Of a DNA stretch of 64,000 nt, positions 48,770 through 57,507 are shown piece by piece. The stretch spans positions 1 to 64,000 of the forward strand of contig NZ_ASJB01000099.1 of NCBI RefSeq assembly GCF_000478275.1, given 5' to 3'. How positions within the stretch are numbered: the stretch's first letter is position 1; each line of letters opens with the position of its first letter. The DNA is from Amycolatopsis orientalis DSM 40040 = KCTC 9412 (GTDB taxonomy: Bacteria > Actinomycetota > Actinomycetes > Mycobacteriales > Pseudonocardiaceae). A program made the translations under genes and the position numbers. Below the pieces are notes generated by a model, which worked only from the letters and a program-made list of their open reading frames with translations, had not been told where the DNA came from and did not search any database.

Positions 48770-51517
48770 ATGTCCATCGCAGAAAGAGATGTCTTTTCTG
48801 ACCAGCTGAACAAAGTGTTCGAAAACGGCGGCCGGGGTCGAGCCTGTCTCGTCTCCGGTGGCGTGGCCAGCGGTAAGACCGAGCTGCTGGAACGGCTCAA
48901 CGATCAGGCGATCAAATCCGGCGCGCTGGTCCTCAGCGCGACGGCCTCGACGGTGGAGCAGACGCTTCGAATGGGTGTCGTCGGACAGCTGTTCCGCAAC
49001 TCGGCAGTGCCCGAGGCCGTCGCGGCGAAAGCGGAGTACCTGCTTTCCGCCGGCATGCCCACCAGCAGGCAGCCCGACCAGGACCCGCCGGCCTTCGATC
49101 AGACGACCCTGTTGCTCGCGCAGGAGATCTGCGCGCTCGTGCTCGAAATGGCCAAAGAACGGCCAGTAGTGATCACCGTGGACGACGCGCACTTCGCGGA
49201 CCAGTCGTCCACCGACACCCTGCTTCATCTCCAGCGGCGGATCCGGTCCGCCAGGGTCCTGATGGTCCTCGCGGAACGAACCGGCGAGGGCTCGGCACGG
49301 CTCCGGACCGAGGTCATGCGCCAGCCGCATTCGCGGCATGTCCGGCTCCAGTCTCTGTCCGCCACCGGCGTCGGCGAACTGCTGGCCGAACGGCTCGACG
49401 GCGTTCCCGCAGAATCCTTCGTCACCGCCTGCGCGGAACTGACCGGCGGCAATCCGATGCTGGTGTGCGCACTGGCGGAGGACTGGCTGGCCGCCACCGC
49501 GACGGCCGGAGAGGCCCAGACCGCACCGCCGGTCCCGGTCACCGGCGAGAACTACCGGCAGGCGGTGCTGTCCTACTGTCACCGCGCCGATCCCGACGCC
49601 GCTCGCGTGCTGCGGGCGGTGGCCGTACTCGACGAACTCGCGACGACCGCCAACGTGGCCAAGGTGACGGACATGTACCCGTCCCACGTCGCCGACCTCC
49701 TCTCCCTTGTGGACGGCGGCGGGCTGACCGTGGACGGCCGGTTCCGTGACCCGGCGGCCAGGAACGCGGTGCTGGCCGACCTCGATCGCCAGGAGCACAC
49801 GGCCCTGTACCTGCGCACGGCCAAGCTGCTGCACGACGAGGGGGCCGAGGCGGGCGAGGTCGCGGCCTACATCGCCGCTTCGGGAGAGTCCGGCGAGACG
49901 TGGGCCACCACCTTCCTGCGGGACACCGCGGAACAGGCGGTCGCCCAGGCGAATCTCCCCGCCGCCGTGTCCTATCTGGACCTGGCGCGGCGCACCTGTG
50001 CCGACGAGCGGCAACGTGCGGAGCTGACCGTACGGCTGGCGGGCGTGCAGTGGCTGGTGGATCCGGCCGCGGCCGGTCAGCACCTCAGCCGGCTCACGGC
50101 CGACCTTCGGCACGGACTGCTGGCACGGGAGCACGCGCCGCCGTTGGCCCGCTGGCTGGCCTGGCACGGTTTCGCCGACGAAGCCAAAGAAGTACTGGCC
50201 GGTCTCCGGGAGACGATCGCCGACGCCGGCCCCGCACTGGCCGCCGACTACCGGATGACCGTGCAGTGGCTGCGGTTCTTCCATCCGCGGCTGGTGGAGG
50301 ACACCGTCGACCCGACCTTCGCGGATCGGGGCGAGACCGCCGGCAGCACCCTGTTCACCGTGCTGAAGAACGGCACGACCTCGGACAGCGTGCACGACGC
50401 GGAGCAGGTGCTGCAGGGCTGGCGGATGAGCGACATGCCCATCGAGTGCGCGTTGTCGGCGCTGCAGACGCTGTTGTACGCGCAGTGCCCCAACCGTGCC
50501 ACGGAGTGGTGCAAGGAGTTGCTCGCCGAGGCGGAGAACCGCAACGCGACCACCTGGCGGGCGATCCTCACCGATCTGCGCGCGGCGATCGCGCTCCAGC
50601 TGGGCAACCCGTCCGAAGCGCGTGCCCACGCCCTCAAGGCACTGGAGATCATGCCGCCGCAGGGCTGGGGGGTGGCGATCGGCTCGCCGCGAGCGCATCT
50701 GGTGCTGGCCAACACCATGATGGGCAAATTCGACGAAGCGGCCGAGCAGCTCACGCATATGATGCCGCGCACGACACACCAGACCCGGTTCTGGCTGCAG
50801 TACCTGCAGGCTCGCGGGCACTACCACCTGGCGACCGACCGGCTGCACGCCGCGCTGGACGACTTCCAGATGGCAGGCGACCGGGCAGGGCGATGGGGTC
50901 TGGACTTCCCCGCGCTCACCCAGTGGCGCAGCGACGCGGCCAGGGTGTACGTCCGCCTCGGCCGCGGCGATGTGGCTCAGCGTCTCGTCACCGAGGAGCT
51001 GGAGCTGCCCGGCAGCCGGGGGCCGCGGATCAGGGCGGTCGCGCTGCGGGTGCTGGCCTCCACCGACAACCTCCGCAAGCGGGTCCCGCTGCTGCAGGAG
51101 GCCGTGGACCTGCTGCAGCACTGTGGTGACCCCTACGAACTGGCCTACACCCTCGCCGATCTCAGCCAGGCCGGTCAGGTGCTTGGCGAGACGAACCGGG
51201 CCAGGATGTTCGCCAGGCGGGCGATCCAGCTCTCGAAGGTCGCGCACGCCAACGTGCTCCACAGCAGGCTGATCGTGCACAGCAAACCGCTGCCGGGCTC
51301 GGCCGAGGTCGCGGACGAGTTCAACCCGCTGGAGCCGCTGAGCACGGCGGAACGGCGGGTGGCGGTGCTGGCCGCGCTCGGCCACAGCAACCAGGAGATC
51401 AGCCGGAAGCTGTGCGTCACCGTGAGCACGGTCGAGCAGCATCTGACCAAGACGTACCGCAAGCTCAAGGTCAGCCGCCGCACCGACCTGCCCACCGAGC
51501 TGGCGGGTATCGCCTGA
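48770..51517 (+). CDS. LAL-family (large ATP-binding LuxR) transcriptional activator
   Basis: 915 residues from ATG 48770, which has a GGGGGG ribosome site seven bases upstream; ATG 48737 is in frame and possible. The N-terminus has a Walker A motif, GGVASGKTEL (near residue 30), and a Walker B, VVITVDDAHF (near 130). The long middle is helical and repeat-rich, like the MalT/LAL sensor region. The C-terminus is a LuxR helix-turn-helix (about 852-910: STAERRVAVLAALGHSNQEI...VSTVEQHLTKTYRKL). LAL proteins are typical pathway-specific activators of modular PKS clusters. MalT, the archetype, binds arrays of short asymmetric direct repeats next to the -35 region, which fits the TAGGGG pairs found at 20478, 41102, 42778, 54200 and 54301. 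That link is inference. Confidence 0.93.
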   Translation: MSIAERDVFSDQLNKVFENGGRGRACLVSGGVASGKTELLERLNDQAIKSGALVLSATASTVEQTLRMGVVGQLFRNSAVPEAVAAKAEYLLSAGMPTSRQPDQDPPAFDQTTLLLAQEICALVLEMAKERPVVITVDDAHFADQSSTDTLLHLQRRIRSARVLMVLAERTGEGSARLRTEVMRQPHSRHVRLQSLSATGVGELLAERLDGVPAESFVTACAELTGGNPMLVCALAEDWLAATATAGEAQTAPPVPVTGENYRQAVLSYCHRADPDAARVLRAVAVLDELATTANVAKVTDMYPSHVADLLSLVDGGGLTVDGRFRDPAARNAVLADLDRQEHTALYLRTAKLLHDEGAEAGEVAAYIAASGESGETWATTFLRDTAEQAVAQANLPAAVSYLDLARRTCADERQRAELTVRLAGVQWLVDPAAAGQHLSRLTADLRHGLLAREHAPPLARWLAWHGFADEAKEVLAGLRETIADAGPALAADYRMTVQWLRFFHPRLVEDTVDPTFADRGETAGSTLFTVLKNGTTSDSVHDAEQVLQGWRMSDMPIECALSALQTLLYAQCPNRATEWCKELLAEAENRNATTWRAILTDLRAAIALQLGNPSEARAHALKALEIMPPQGWGVAIGSPRAHLVLANTMMGKFDEAAEQLTHMMPRTTHQTRFWLQYLQARGHYHLATDRLHAALDDFQMAGDRAGRWGLDFPALTQWRSDAARVYVRLGRGDVAQRLVTEELELPGSRGPRIRAVALRVLASTDNLRKRVPLLQEAVDLLQHCGDPYELAYTLADLSQAGQVLGETNRARMFARRAIQLSKVAHANVLHSRLIVHSKPLPGSAEVADEFNPLEPLSTAERRVAVLAALGHSNQEISRKLCVTVSTVEQHLTKTYRKLKVSRRTDLPTELAGIA

Positions 51518-51538
51518 CGGCTCTTCTCACCACAAAGC

Positions 51539-51575
51539 AGGCAGCCCCGCACTTTGCCGTAGTGCGGGGCTGCCT
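51539..51575. terminator. Bidirectional terminator between LAL regulator and acylase
   Basis: A perfect 15-bp GC-rich stem (51539-51553 with 51561-51575, core gcagccccgcact) closes a seven-base loop. Flanking cacaa/ttgtg bases can extend it. It sits between the convergent regulator and acylase genes. Confidence 0.75.
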
Positions 51576-51594
51576 TCTTGTGGGGGCGGGATCG

Positions 51595-53961
51595 TCAGGG
51601 CTTCGGCACCAGCCGGATGCTCAGGACGGTGTTCCGCTCCACCGCCTCGCGGCTGTAGACGAGCGGGACGTATTTTCCGGTGCGCCATTTCTCGGTCATC
51701 GCTTCGTAGCCCGGCGAATTCGGGTCACCGGATTGCCCGGGCGCGTTGATCATCTGCGCGGCGTCCCAGTTCCCCACGTCGAGCACCATCCGGAACGAGG
51801 GTCCGGCCAGGCCCTGGTAATCGACCGGGCTGTAGACCGACGAGTTCACCGTATGCCACGACCCGCCGATCGGCACCGGCCCCGCGTTCCACCGGGCGGC
51901 CGTCGCCTGGTCGACCTTGGGTGCCAGCGGATGCGCGAAGGTCACCTGGTGCAGCCCGCCCCATCGCCACTGGGCCGGATCCGCGCCGCCGCGCCGCTTG
52001 GCGTCCGCCAGCGCGGTACCGAGGGTCCTCAGCAGCAGCTGGTCCCTGGCGGCGGCGCCACCGGCACCGAAGTACCGGTCCGGGTTCTCCATGGCGTCCA
52101 TCAATACCGCCTGGTCCGGCAGGAAGATCGCGCCTGCCACCGCCGGAGGCAGCACCGAGAACAGGAAGTTCGGCCCGAGGTGCCACATGAACCACACCTC
52201 GAACAGCAACGCGGGTGCGCTCCCCGCGTCCAGCACCCCGTTCCAGCTCTTCAGCAACGACAACGCTTCGGCCACCGCAGGATCGGTACTGCTCAACGGC
52301 TGCAGCAGCGTGACGAGCCGCCGCGCCTGGAGGGAGAGCTGGTCGTTCTGGAGCGTCGCGGAGTCGGACGGCGTGCTTCGCGGCTTCGACCCGAGCACCT
52401 CGTTGATCCGTTGGTACCGCGCGGGATTGCTCCATTCGTAGCCCACGCCCGGCGTCGTCCCGTTGTACTCGTTGGCGGTGACGACGAGCCCGTTCGCGGG
52501 ATTGTGGACGCGTGGCAGTTCCGAGGCGGGTATGAAGCCGTTCCAGTCGTATCGCCCGTCCCCCGGCACCGGGAGGAGTCCGTCGTACCCGGTCCGCCGC
52601 GGCGCGAGTCCGCCGACGGCCATGCCGATCTCCCCGGACGTGTTCGCGTACACGTGGTTGAGCCCGGGTGCGCCCCAGCTGTCCACCGACTGCTTGAACT
52701 CGCCGAAGTTCTTGGCGCGCAGGTGCTTCAGGCTGCCGTAATAGGGTGACATGCCCGGCTCCAGCCAGGCGGCACGCACGGCGTAGGCACGGTTTCCGGC
52801 GGTGTCCGTCTTGATCACCGGACCGTGCCGGGTGAACTGGAGCACGACCTCCTTGGTACCCCCGTCACGCAACGGAATCCGTTCGGTGACAGTGGTGAAC
52901 TTCTCCCAGCCGCCGCCATGGCGGTAGCGGCTCGGATCGGCGGGATCGAGTTCGTAGACGTAGAGATCTTCCTGGTCCATCGCCGAGATCGTCAGGCTGA
53001 ACCCGGAGACCTCGTTGTGCCCCAGCGAGATCCCGGGCGCGAAGGGTTCACCGGCGCCGATCACGTCGAGCCCTGGCGCGTTCAGGTGTGACACGTAGCG
53101 GGTCGCGGGCGCCGGCAAGGCGCGGTGCGGGTCCGAAGCCAGCAGCGGTCGTCCGGTGCTGCTCCGGTTCGTGCCGACCACCCAGGCGTTGCTGCCCTCC
53201 GGTGCCTCGACGAGCGGGTCGGCCACGTTCGCACCAGCGCTGAAGTCCAGGCCGCCGGTAGCGAGGGTGAACACCCGCGTCACGTCGTCGGGCAGCGCGC
53301 ACGGGTCGAGCCCGGCCGGAACCGCCGGGCTGTGCGCGGGTTCGAGCCGAACCCGGTACCGGTCGGCCTCGATCCCGCCGGCACAGGCGATCTTCGCGCG
53401 CGCCACCTCGCTCTTGAGGTTCTGGCTGAGCCCGTGCGCGCGGATCCGCACCACGTCCTCGGCGCTCCAGCGAGCCGGGGCGTATCCCAGTTTCCGGAAC
53501 TCCTCGGGCAGCGCGGCGGGATTGGCGGCCAGGAAGTCCACATAGGCGTTGACGCCGTCGGCGAACCGCGTCGCGGCGAGCTTGCCCTCCGGACCGTATG
53601 CGGCCCACTCCTGCGTCATGTCCTTGCGGTAGAGGAACAGCCGGGCGGCCCTGTCCTGTTCCGCGAACGAATCACCGAGCACTTCGGAGAGCAGGCCCAA
53701 ACCCTTGCGCCGCCACAGGTCCATCTGGAAGATTCGATCGCGGGCCGCACCGAAACCCTGCGCCAGGAACACATCCGGGGTGTTCCGCGCGTAGATGTGC
53801 GGCACGCCCCACTTGTCGACCAGCAGATCCACCGGTTCGGTCACGCCGCGCACCTGCTGTGTGAGCGACGGCCAACGGGTCGTCGCGTCGGCCGTGACGG
53901 GAGGCATCCCCGCCACGCCGACAAGGAAGACCGTCCCAAGAAGACACAGCCGCCAACGCAT
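51595..53961 (-). CDS. Secreted penicillin-acylase-family N-terminal nucleophile hydrolase
   Basis: 788 residues from ATG 53961, chosen because GGGGGAG lies upstream and a Sec signal peptide follows (MRWRLCLLG...VTADA). The frame to 54522 runs through intergenic DNA and is rejected. Features of the Ntn hydrolase family: alpha-subunit start (DKWGVPHIYARNTPDVFLAQGF), linker, and the autoproteolysis site before Ser in GSNAWVV (near residue 250), which becomes the nucleophile of the beta subunit, followed by LLASDPH. Relatives cleave amide bonds of penicillins, acyl-homoserine lactones or lipopeptides (PvdQ, aculeacin acylase). The gene has a TAGGGG-type promoter, so it probably belongs to the polyketide regulon. 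It might remove an N-acyl protecting group outside the cell or degrade competing signals; the substrate is unknown. Confidence 0.9.
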   Translation of the reverse strand: MRWRLCLLGTVFLVGVAGMPPVTADATTRWPSLTQQVRGVTEPVDLLVDKWGVPHIYARNTPDVFLAQGFGAARDRIFQMDLWRRKGLGLLSEVLGDSFAEQDRAARLFLYRKDMTQEWAAYGPEGKLAATRFADGVNAYVDFLAANPAALPEEFRKLGYAPARWSAEDVVRIRAHGLSQNLKSEVARAKIACAGGIEADRYRVRLEPAHSPAVPAGLDPCALPDDVTRVFTLATGGLDFSAGANVADPLVEAPEGSNAWVVGTNRSSTGRPLLASDPHRALPAPATRYVSHLNAPGLDVIGAGEPFAPGISLGHNEVSGFSLTISAMDQEDLYVYELDPADPSRYRHGGGWEKFTTVTERIPLRDGGTKEVVLQFTRHGPVIKTDTAGNRAYAVRAAWLEPGMSPYYGSLKHLRAKNFGEFKQSVDSWGAPGLNHVYANTSGEIGMAVGGLAPRRTGYDGLLPVPGDGRYDWNGFIPASELPRVHNPANGLVVTANEYNGTTPGVGYEWSNPARYQRINEVLGSKPRSTPSDSATLQNDQLSLQARRLVTLLQPLSSTDPAVAEALSLLKSWNGVLDAGSAPALLFEVWFMWHLGPNFLFSVLPPAVAGAIFLPDQAVLMDAMENPDRYFGAGGAAARDQLLLRTLGTALADAKRRGGADPAQWRWGGLHQVTFAHPLAPKVDQATAARWNAGPVPIGGSWHTVNSSVYSPVDYQGLAGPSFRMVLDVGNWDAAQMINAPGQSGDPNSPGYEAMTEKWRTGKYVPLVYSREAVERNTVLSIRLVPKP

Positions 53962-54169
53962 CGCACTCTCCCCCTGGTTCACCCCGTCCCGGGCACGGAT
54001 GGTCCCGGCCGGGACGGTATCGCCCCTCGTCACCACCATCCGCCGTCCGGTCCGGCACACTGGGTGATTCGAGCCGTCGCACCGCGGGATCGCCGAACGT
54101 GTCACGGAAAACACACGAACATCCGAGCCTTCTTCGCCCACGGCGGCACGATGATTATTTGTCGTCCGC

Positions 54170-54226
54170 ACGCTACTGATGGCCTCGGCGGGAAAGCAGC
54201 CCCTAGCCGCCACCAACTGACCCCTA
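54170..54226 (-). promoter_or_regulatory. Candidate acylase promoter with two TAGGGG boxes
   Basis: On the minus strand TAGGGG boxes at 54221-54226 and 54200-54205 are 21 bp apart (two helical turns). The second abuts CTGCTT (54194-54199) as -35, and TAGCGT (54170-54175) follows after 18 bp as -10. The acylase ATG lies about 210 bp downstream, leaving a long leader in which I see no gene. Confidence 0.5.
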
Positions 54227-54300
54227 TTCGTCGCGAAACACTCGATTCGCCGCTGACAACCAGTGTTCCCGCTGGTACCCGGCCGCGGTACTGGGTGCCT

Positions 54301-54348
54301 TAGGGGCACCGCTAGGGGTTGACGGTCCCCTCGCGCGACGGACATCCT
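54301..54348 (+). promoter_or_regulatory. Candidate CCR-PAL-ligase operon promoter with two TAGGGG boxes
   Basis: TAGGGG boxes at 54301-54306 and 54313-54318 lie 12 bp apart. The second abuts TTGACG (54319-54324) as -35; CATCCT (54343-54348) follows after 18 bp. The stretch TAGGGGTTGACGGTCC differs by one base from TAGGGGTTGTCGGTCC at the PKS2 promoter, the closest match between any two sites in the window. It gives a leader of about 300 bases that holds a possible small ORF at 54464. Confidence 0.55.
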
Positions 54349-54463
54349 GGGAAACCCGGACGCACCGACGCGGGAACCTTCTTTCCGGCACCATGCCCGC
54401 GACTTTCCGAGAGTCATTTCTCCGCGAAACCCCACTGCCGGACGAACACGGAGGCTCAGCACC

Positions 54464-54604
54464 ATGGCTGGATTCCTGCTCGACGGCGGCATGTTCGGCA
54501 CCCACCCGGCCGACCCGATCACGCGCGGAATACCGGGATACGGCGCGAAGCGATCAACACGGCGAATGGTTGACCTTGGGGGCTACTTGCACAAAGGCCA
54601 CTGA
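54464..54604 (+). CDS. Possible small leader ORF, 46 residues
   Basis: An ATG at 54464 with GGAGG nine bases upstream opens a 46-codon frame ending in TGA at 54602, inside the leader of the CCR operon. The peptide starts MAGFLLDGGMFGTHPADP and ends basic. I do not recognise it: no signal peptide, no Cys, no repeats, no amino-acid run of the kind seen in attenuators. The ribosome site is the main support. It may be a regulatory upstream ORF, a small protein, or chance. Confidence 0.35.
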   Translation: MAGFLLDGGMFGTHPADPITRGIPGYGAKRSTRRMVDLGGYLHKGH

Positions 54605-54656
54605 TCGAGTGTATTGCCGTTGAATTCTCTCTTCACGATCGCAGGAAAGTGCCTCA

Positions 54657-55880
54657 ATGGGAAAAAATCTCTACGATATCGGGGAACTCCCTCCCGTGGG
54701 TTATGTCCCGGATCAGATGCATGCACAGGTAATCCGCCAAAACCGCTACGGCCAGCCGGACCAGGCGTTCCAGCACGAGGTATTGCCGACTCCGCGGCCC
54801 GGATACGGTCAGGTTCTCGTCTACGTGATGGCCGCGGGGATCAACTACAACAACGTGTGGGCCGCACTCGGCAAGCCGCTGGACGTCATCGCGATGCGGC
54901 AGCGGCACGGTGCGCCGGAAGACTTCCACATCGGCGGCTCGGACGCGGCCGGTATCGTGTGGGCGGTCGGCGACGGTGTCCGCCAGGTCAAGGTCGGCGA
55001 CGAGGTCGTCCTGTCCGGCTGCCAATGGGACGAGCGTGCGGCGGACATCCGGATGGGTGTCGACCCGATCACCTCGGTGACCCAGAAGGCCTGGGGCTAC
55101 GAATCGAACTATGGTTCGTTCGCGCAATTCACCCTGGTCGACGAATACCAGTGCCATCCGAAGCCTGTTCAGCTTTCGTGGGCGGAGGCGGCGTGCTTCA
55201 TGGTCTCCGGGGCGACGGCGTACCGGCAGCTCTGCGGCTGGCAGCCGCATACGGTCCAGCCGGGCGACGTGGTCCTCATCTGGGGTGGCGCGGGCGGACT
55301 CGGTTCGATGGCCATTCAGATCGTCCGCCTTTTCGGGGGTATACCGGTCGCGGTGGTATCCACGGAATCCAGGGCGGATTACTGCAAGGCACTCGGCGCC
55401 GCCGGCGTGATCAATCGCAATGATTTCACTCACTGGGGCCCGATCCCGGACGCGGCGGACACCGCCGCGACGAAAGCATGGATGAGTGAGGTCAAAAGGT
55501 TCCGTTCCACCCTGTGGAGCATCGTCGGCGAGGGCCGTAACCCGCGTATCGTCTTCGAACATTCGGGTAAGGACACGCTGCCCACTTCGGTCTACGTCGG
55601 CGACAACGGCGGCATGATCGTGATCTGCGGCGCCACCACCGGGTACCACGCGGACATCGACCTGCGGTTCCTGTGGATGCGCCAGAAGCGGCTGCAGGGA
55701 TCGCATTTCGCCAACGCCAAACAGTGCCGCGCGGTGACCGAACTGGTGGGGGCGAACCGCCTGGACCCGTGTCTGTCGACGACGGTGGGATTCCACGAGC
55801 TGGGGCAGGTGCATCAGCGGATGCACTCCAACGAGCTGCCTCCCGGCAACGCGGCCGCCCTCATCAACGCGACCGAGTAA
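54657..55880 (+). CDS. ccr: Crotonyl-CoA carboxylase/reductase homologue (reductive carboxylase for PKS extender unit)
   Basis: 407 residues from ATG 54657 (AGGAAAG upstream). It belongs to the medium-chain reductase family: QVLVYVMAAGINYNNVWA near the start, nucleotide-binding GGAGGLGSMAIQ near 220, and the family-specific GSHFAN near 360, whose His helps bind CO2 in characterised CCRs. It is slightly shorter than the primary-metabolism enzymes. CCRs reduce an enoyl-CoA with NADPH and trap CO2 to give a 2-substituted malonyl-CoA. Here it is 34 bases ahead of a phenylalanine ammonia-lyase and an aryl-CoA ligase, so cinnamoyl-CoA is the likely substrate and benzylmalonyl-CoA the product. The same trio is known from the splenocin pathway. 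Ethylmalonyl-CoA formation is the alternative. Confidence 0.9.
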   Translation: MGKNLYDIGELPPVGYVPDQMHAQVIRQNRYGQPDQAFQHEVLPTPRPGYGQVLVYVMAAGINYNNVWAALGKPLDVIAMRQRHGAPEDFHIGGSDAAGIVWAVGDGVRQVKVGDEVVLSGCQWDERAADIRMGVDPITSVTQKAWGYESNYGSFAQFTLVDEYQCHPKPVQLSWAEAACFMVSGATAYRQLCGWQPHTVQPGDVVLIWGGAGGLGSMAIQIVRLFGGIPVAVVSTESRADYCKALGAAGVINRNDFTHWGPIPDAADTAATKAWMSEVKRFRSTLWSIVGEGRNPRIVFEHSGKDTLPTSVYVGDNGGMIVICGATTGYHADIDLRFLWMRQKRLQGSHFANAKQCRAVTELVGANRLDPCLSTTVGFHELGQVHQRMHSNELPPGNAAALINATE

Positions 55881-55914
55881 CACTCGCAGGATTGCACTAG
55901 GAGGAGCCCGGCCC

Positions 55915-57507
55915 ATGTCTTTGACCACCTCGCACCAACTTGACGAGATCTCCATCGACGGTCGCGAACTGACGATCGACGAGCTCGTACTCGCCGCACG
56001 ATCTCCTGGTACGCAGGTGTTCGCGCTTTCCGCGGATTCGCGGCGGCGCATCGAAGCATCCAACGCCCTCAAGCACGAGCTCGTCACGTCCGGACTGCCG
56101 ATCTACGGCGTGACCGCCGGATTCGGCGACAGCAACACCCGCCAGGTCTCGAAGCACAAGACCGCCCAGCTGCAGGACAATCTGATCCGCTTCCTGTCCA
56201 CCGGCGTGGGTCCGTACGCCACCCCGGAAGTCGCCAGGGCGACCATGGTCGTCCGGGCCAACTGTCTCGCCCGGGGAGCGTCCGGGGTGCGCCCGGAACT
56301 CATCCAGACCATTGTGGACTGCCTCAACGCGGAGATCCTGCCGCGTATTCCCGAGCGTGGCTCGGTGGGCGCCAGCGGCGACCTGGTCCCGCTGAGCTAT
56401 CTGGCCGCCATGATCACCGGACAGGGCACCGTGTCCCATCGAGGTGTCCTCAAGCAAGCGGCGGACGCGCTGCGGGAGTGCGGGATCCAGCCGCTCACCC
56501 TGGAGGCCAAGGAAGGTCTCGCGCTGGTGAACGGAACGTCCTTCTCTTCGGCGTACGCCGCTCTCGCCATGCACGACGCCGAGCGAGTCGCCGAGGTCGC
56601 GGAGTGCTGCACCGCGATGGCGAGTCAGGTACTCGCCGGGAATCCCGGCCACTTCGCGGAGTTCCTGTTTCTGCAGAAGCCGCATGACGGGATGCTGACC
56701 AGCGCACGCGCCATCCGGCGATTGCTCTCCTCCGTGACGCCGATCGACGAACCCACGATCCATCCCGATGTGAACTTCCGCGAACTCGAACAACCGATCC
56801 AGGACCGGTATTCGATCCGCTGCGCCCCGCATGTCATCGGGGTGGCGCGGGACACGATCGGCTGGGTACGCAAGTGGCTCACCGTCGAGGTCAACTCGTC
56901 CAACGACAATCCCCTGTTCGACACGGCTTCCGGCACCGTCCACAATGGCGGGAACTTCTACGGTGGCCATGTCAGCCAGGCGATGGACTCGGTGAAGACG
57001 GCCGTGGCCAGCGTCGGCGACCTCCTGGACCGCCAGCTCGAGCTGATCGTCGACGAGAAGTTCAACAACGGGCTGACCCCGAACCTGATCCCGCGGCTCG
57101 CCCACGACAATTTCGAAGCCGGCCTTTTCCACGGGTTCAAGGGAATGCAGATCACCGCGTCCGCGCTGGCGGCGGAGGCTCTCAAGTGGACGATGCCGGC
57201 GACGTCGTTCTCCCGGTCGACCGAAGCGCACAACCAGGACAAGGTCAGCATGAGCACCATCGCGGCCCGTGACGCGCGATCCGTCGTCGAACTCGTGCAG
57301 CAGATCGCCGCGATCCAGCTGATCGCGCTGTGCCAGGCCGCCGACCTCCGCGGGCTCGACTACCTCAGCGGCCCGACGCTCGCCGTCTACCACCAGATTC
57401 GCGCGGTGTCCCCGTTTCTCGACCGTGACCGCGCACTCGACGAGGACATCGAGCGGGTCACCGCCCTCATCAAATCCGGCGAACTGATCATCGACCCCAT
57501 GCCATGA
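55915..57507 (+). CDS. Phenylalanine ammonia-lyase (MIO enzyme)
   Basis: 530 residues, with AGGAGG eight bases before the ATG. The self-made MIO cofactor arises from Ala153-Ser154-Gly155 in GSVGASGDLVPLSY. The catalytic Tyr64 is in IYGVTAGFG, and YSIRCAP and NSSNDNPLF are family marks. The substrate-selectivity pair (His-Leu in tyrosine, Ser-His in histidine lyases) reads Phe93-Leu94 in IRFLSTG, the phenylalanine type. From memory the overall pattern is closest to StlA, the cinnamate-forming lyase of Photorhabdus, rather than to the EncP/AdmH type with GVNTSMGG. It should convert phenylalanine to trans-cinnamate and ammonia. Its stop overlaps the ATG of the CoA ligase by four bases, which fits direct hand-over. 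A 2,3-aminomutase function giving beta-phenylalanine cannot be fully excluded. Confidence 0.88.
   Translation: MSLTTSHQLDEISIDGRELTIDELVLAARSPGTQVFALSADSRRRIEASNALKHELVTSGLPIYGVTAGFGDSNTRQVSKHKTAQLQDNLIRFLSTGVGPYATPEVARATMVVRANCLARGASGVRPELIQTIVDCLNAEILPRIPERGSVGASGDLVPLSYLAAMITGQGTVSHRGVLKQAADALRECGIQPLTLEAKEGLALVNGTSFSSAYAALAMHDAERVAEVAECCTAMASQVLAGNPGHFAEFLFLQKPHDGMLTSARAIRRLLSSVTPIDEPTIHPDVNFRELEQPIQDRYSIRCAPHVIGVARDTIGWVRKWLTVEVNSSNDNPLFDTASGTVHNGGNFYGGHVSQAMDSVKTAVASVGDLLDRQLELIVDEKFNNGLTPNLIPRLAHDNFEAGLFHGFKGMQITASALAAEALKWTMPATSFSRSTEAHNQDKVSMSTIAARDARSVVELVQQIAAIQLIALCQAADLRGLDYLSGPTLAVYHQIRAVSPFLDRDRALDEDIERVTALIKSGELIIDPMP

Noticed and set aside
48764..51442. 892-residue open frame on the minus strand
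   Set aside because: Antisense to the LAL regulator, whose Walker motifs and HTH are clear; the antisense translation shows no domain.
53962..54522. N-terminal extension of the acylase
   Set aside because: The extra residues have no family similarity, and the start at 53961 has both a ribosome site and a signal peptide; the stretch also contains the predicted promoter.
54393..54623. 76-codon plus-strand ORF with several Cys, considered as a peptide precursor
   Set aside because: It has no ribosome site and overlaps the better supported frame at 54464; no modifying enzyme genes are nearby.
55915..57507. Aminomutase making a beta-phenylalanine macrolactam starter
   Set aside because: The sequence pattern fits StlA-type ammonia-lyases better than EncP/AdmH, and the coupled CoA ligase and CCR need free cinnamate. 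Kept only as a minor alternative.
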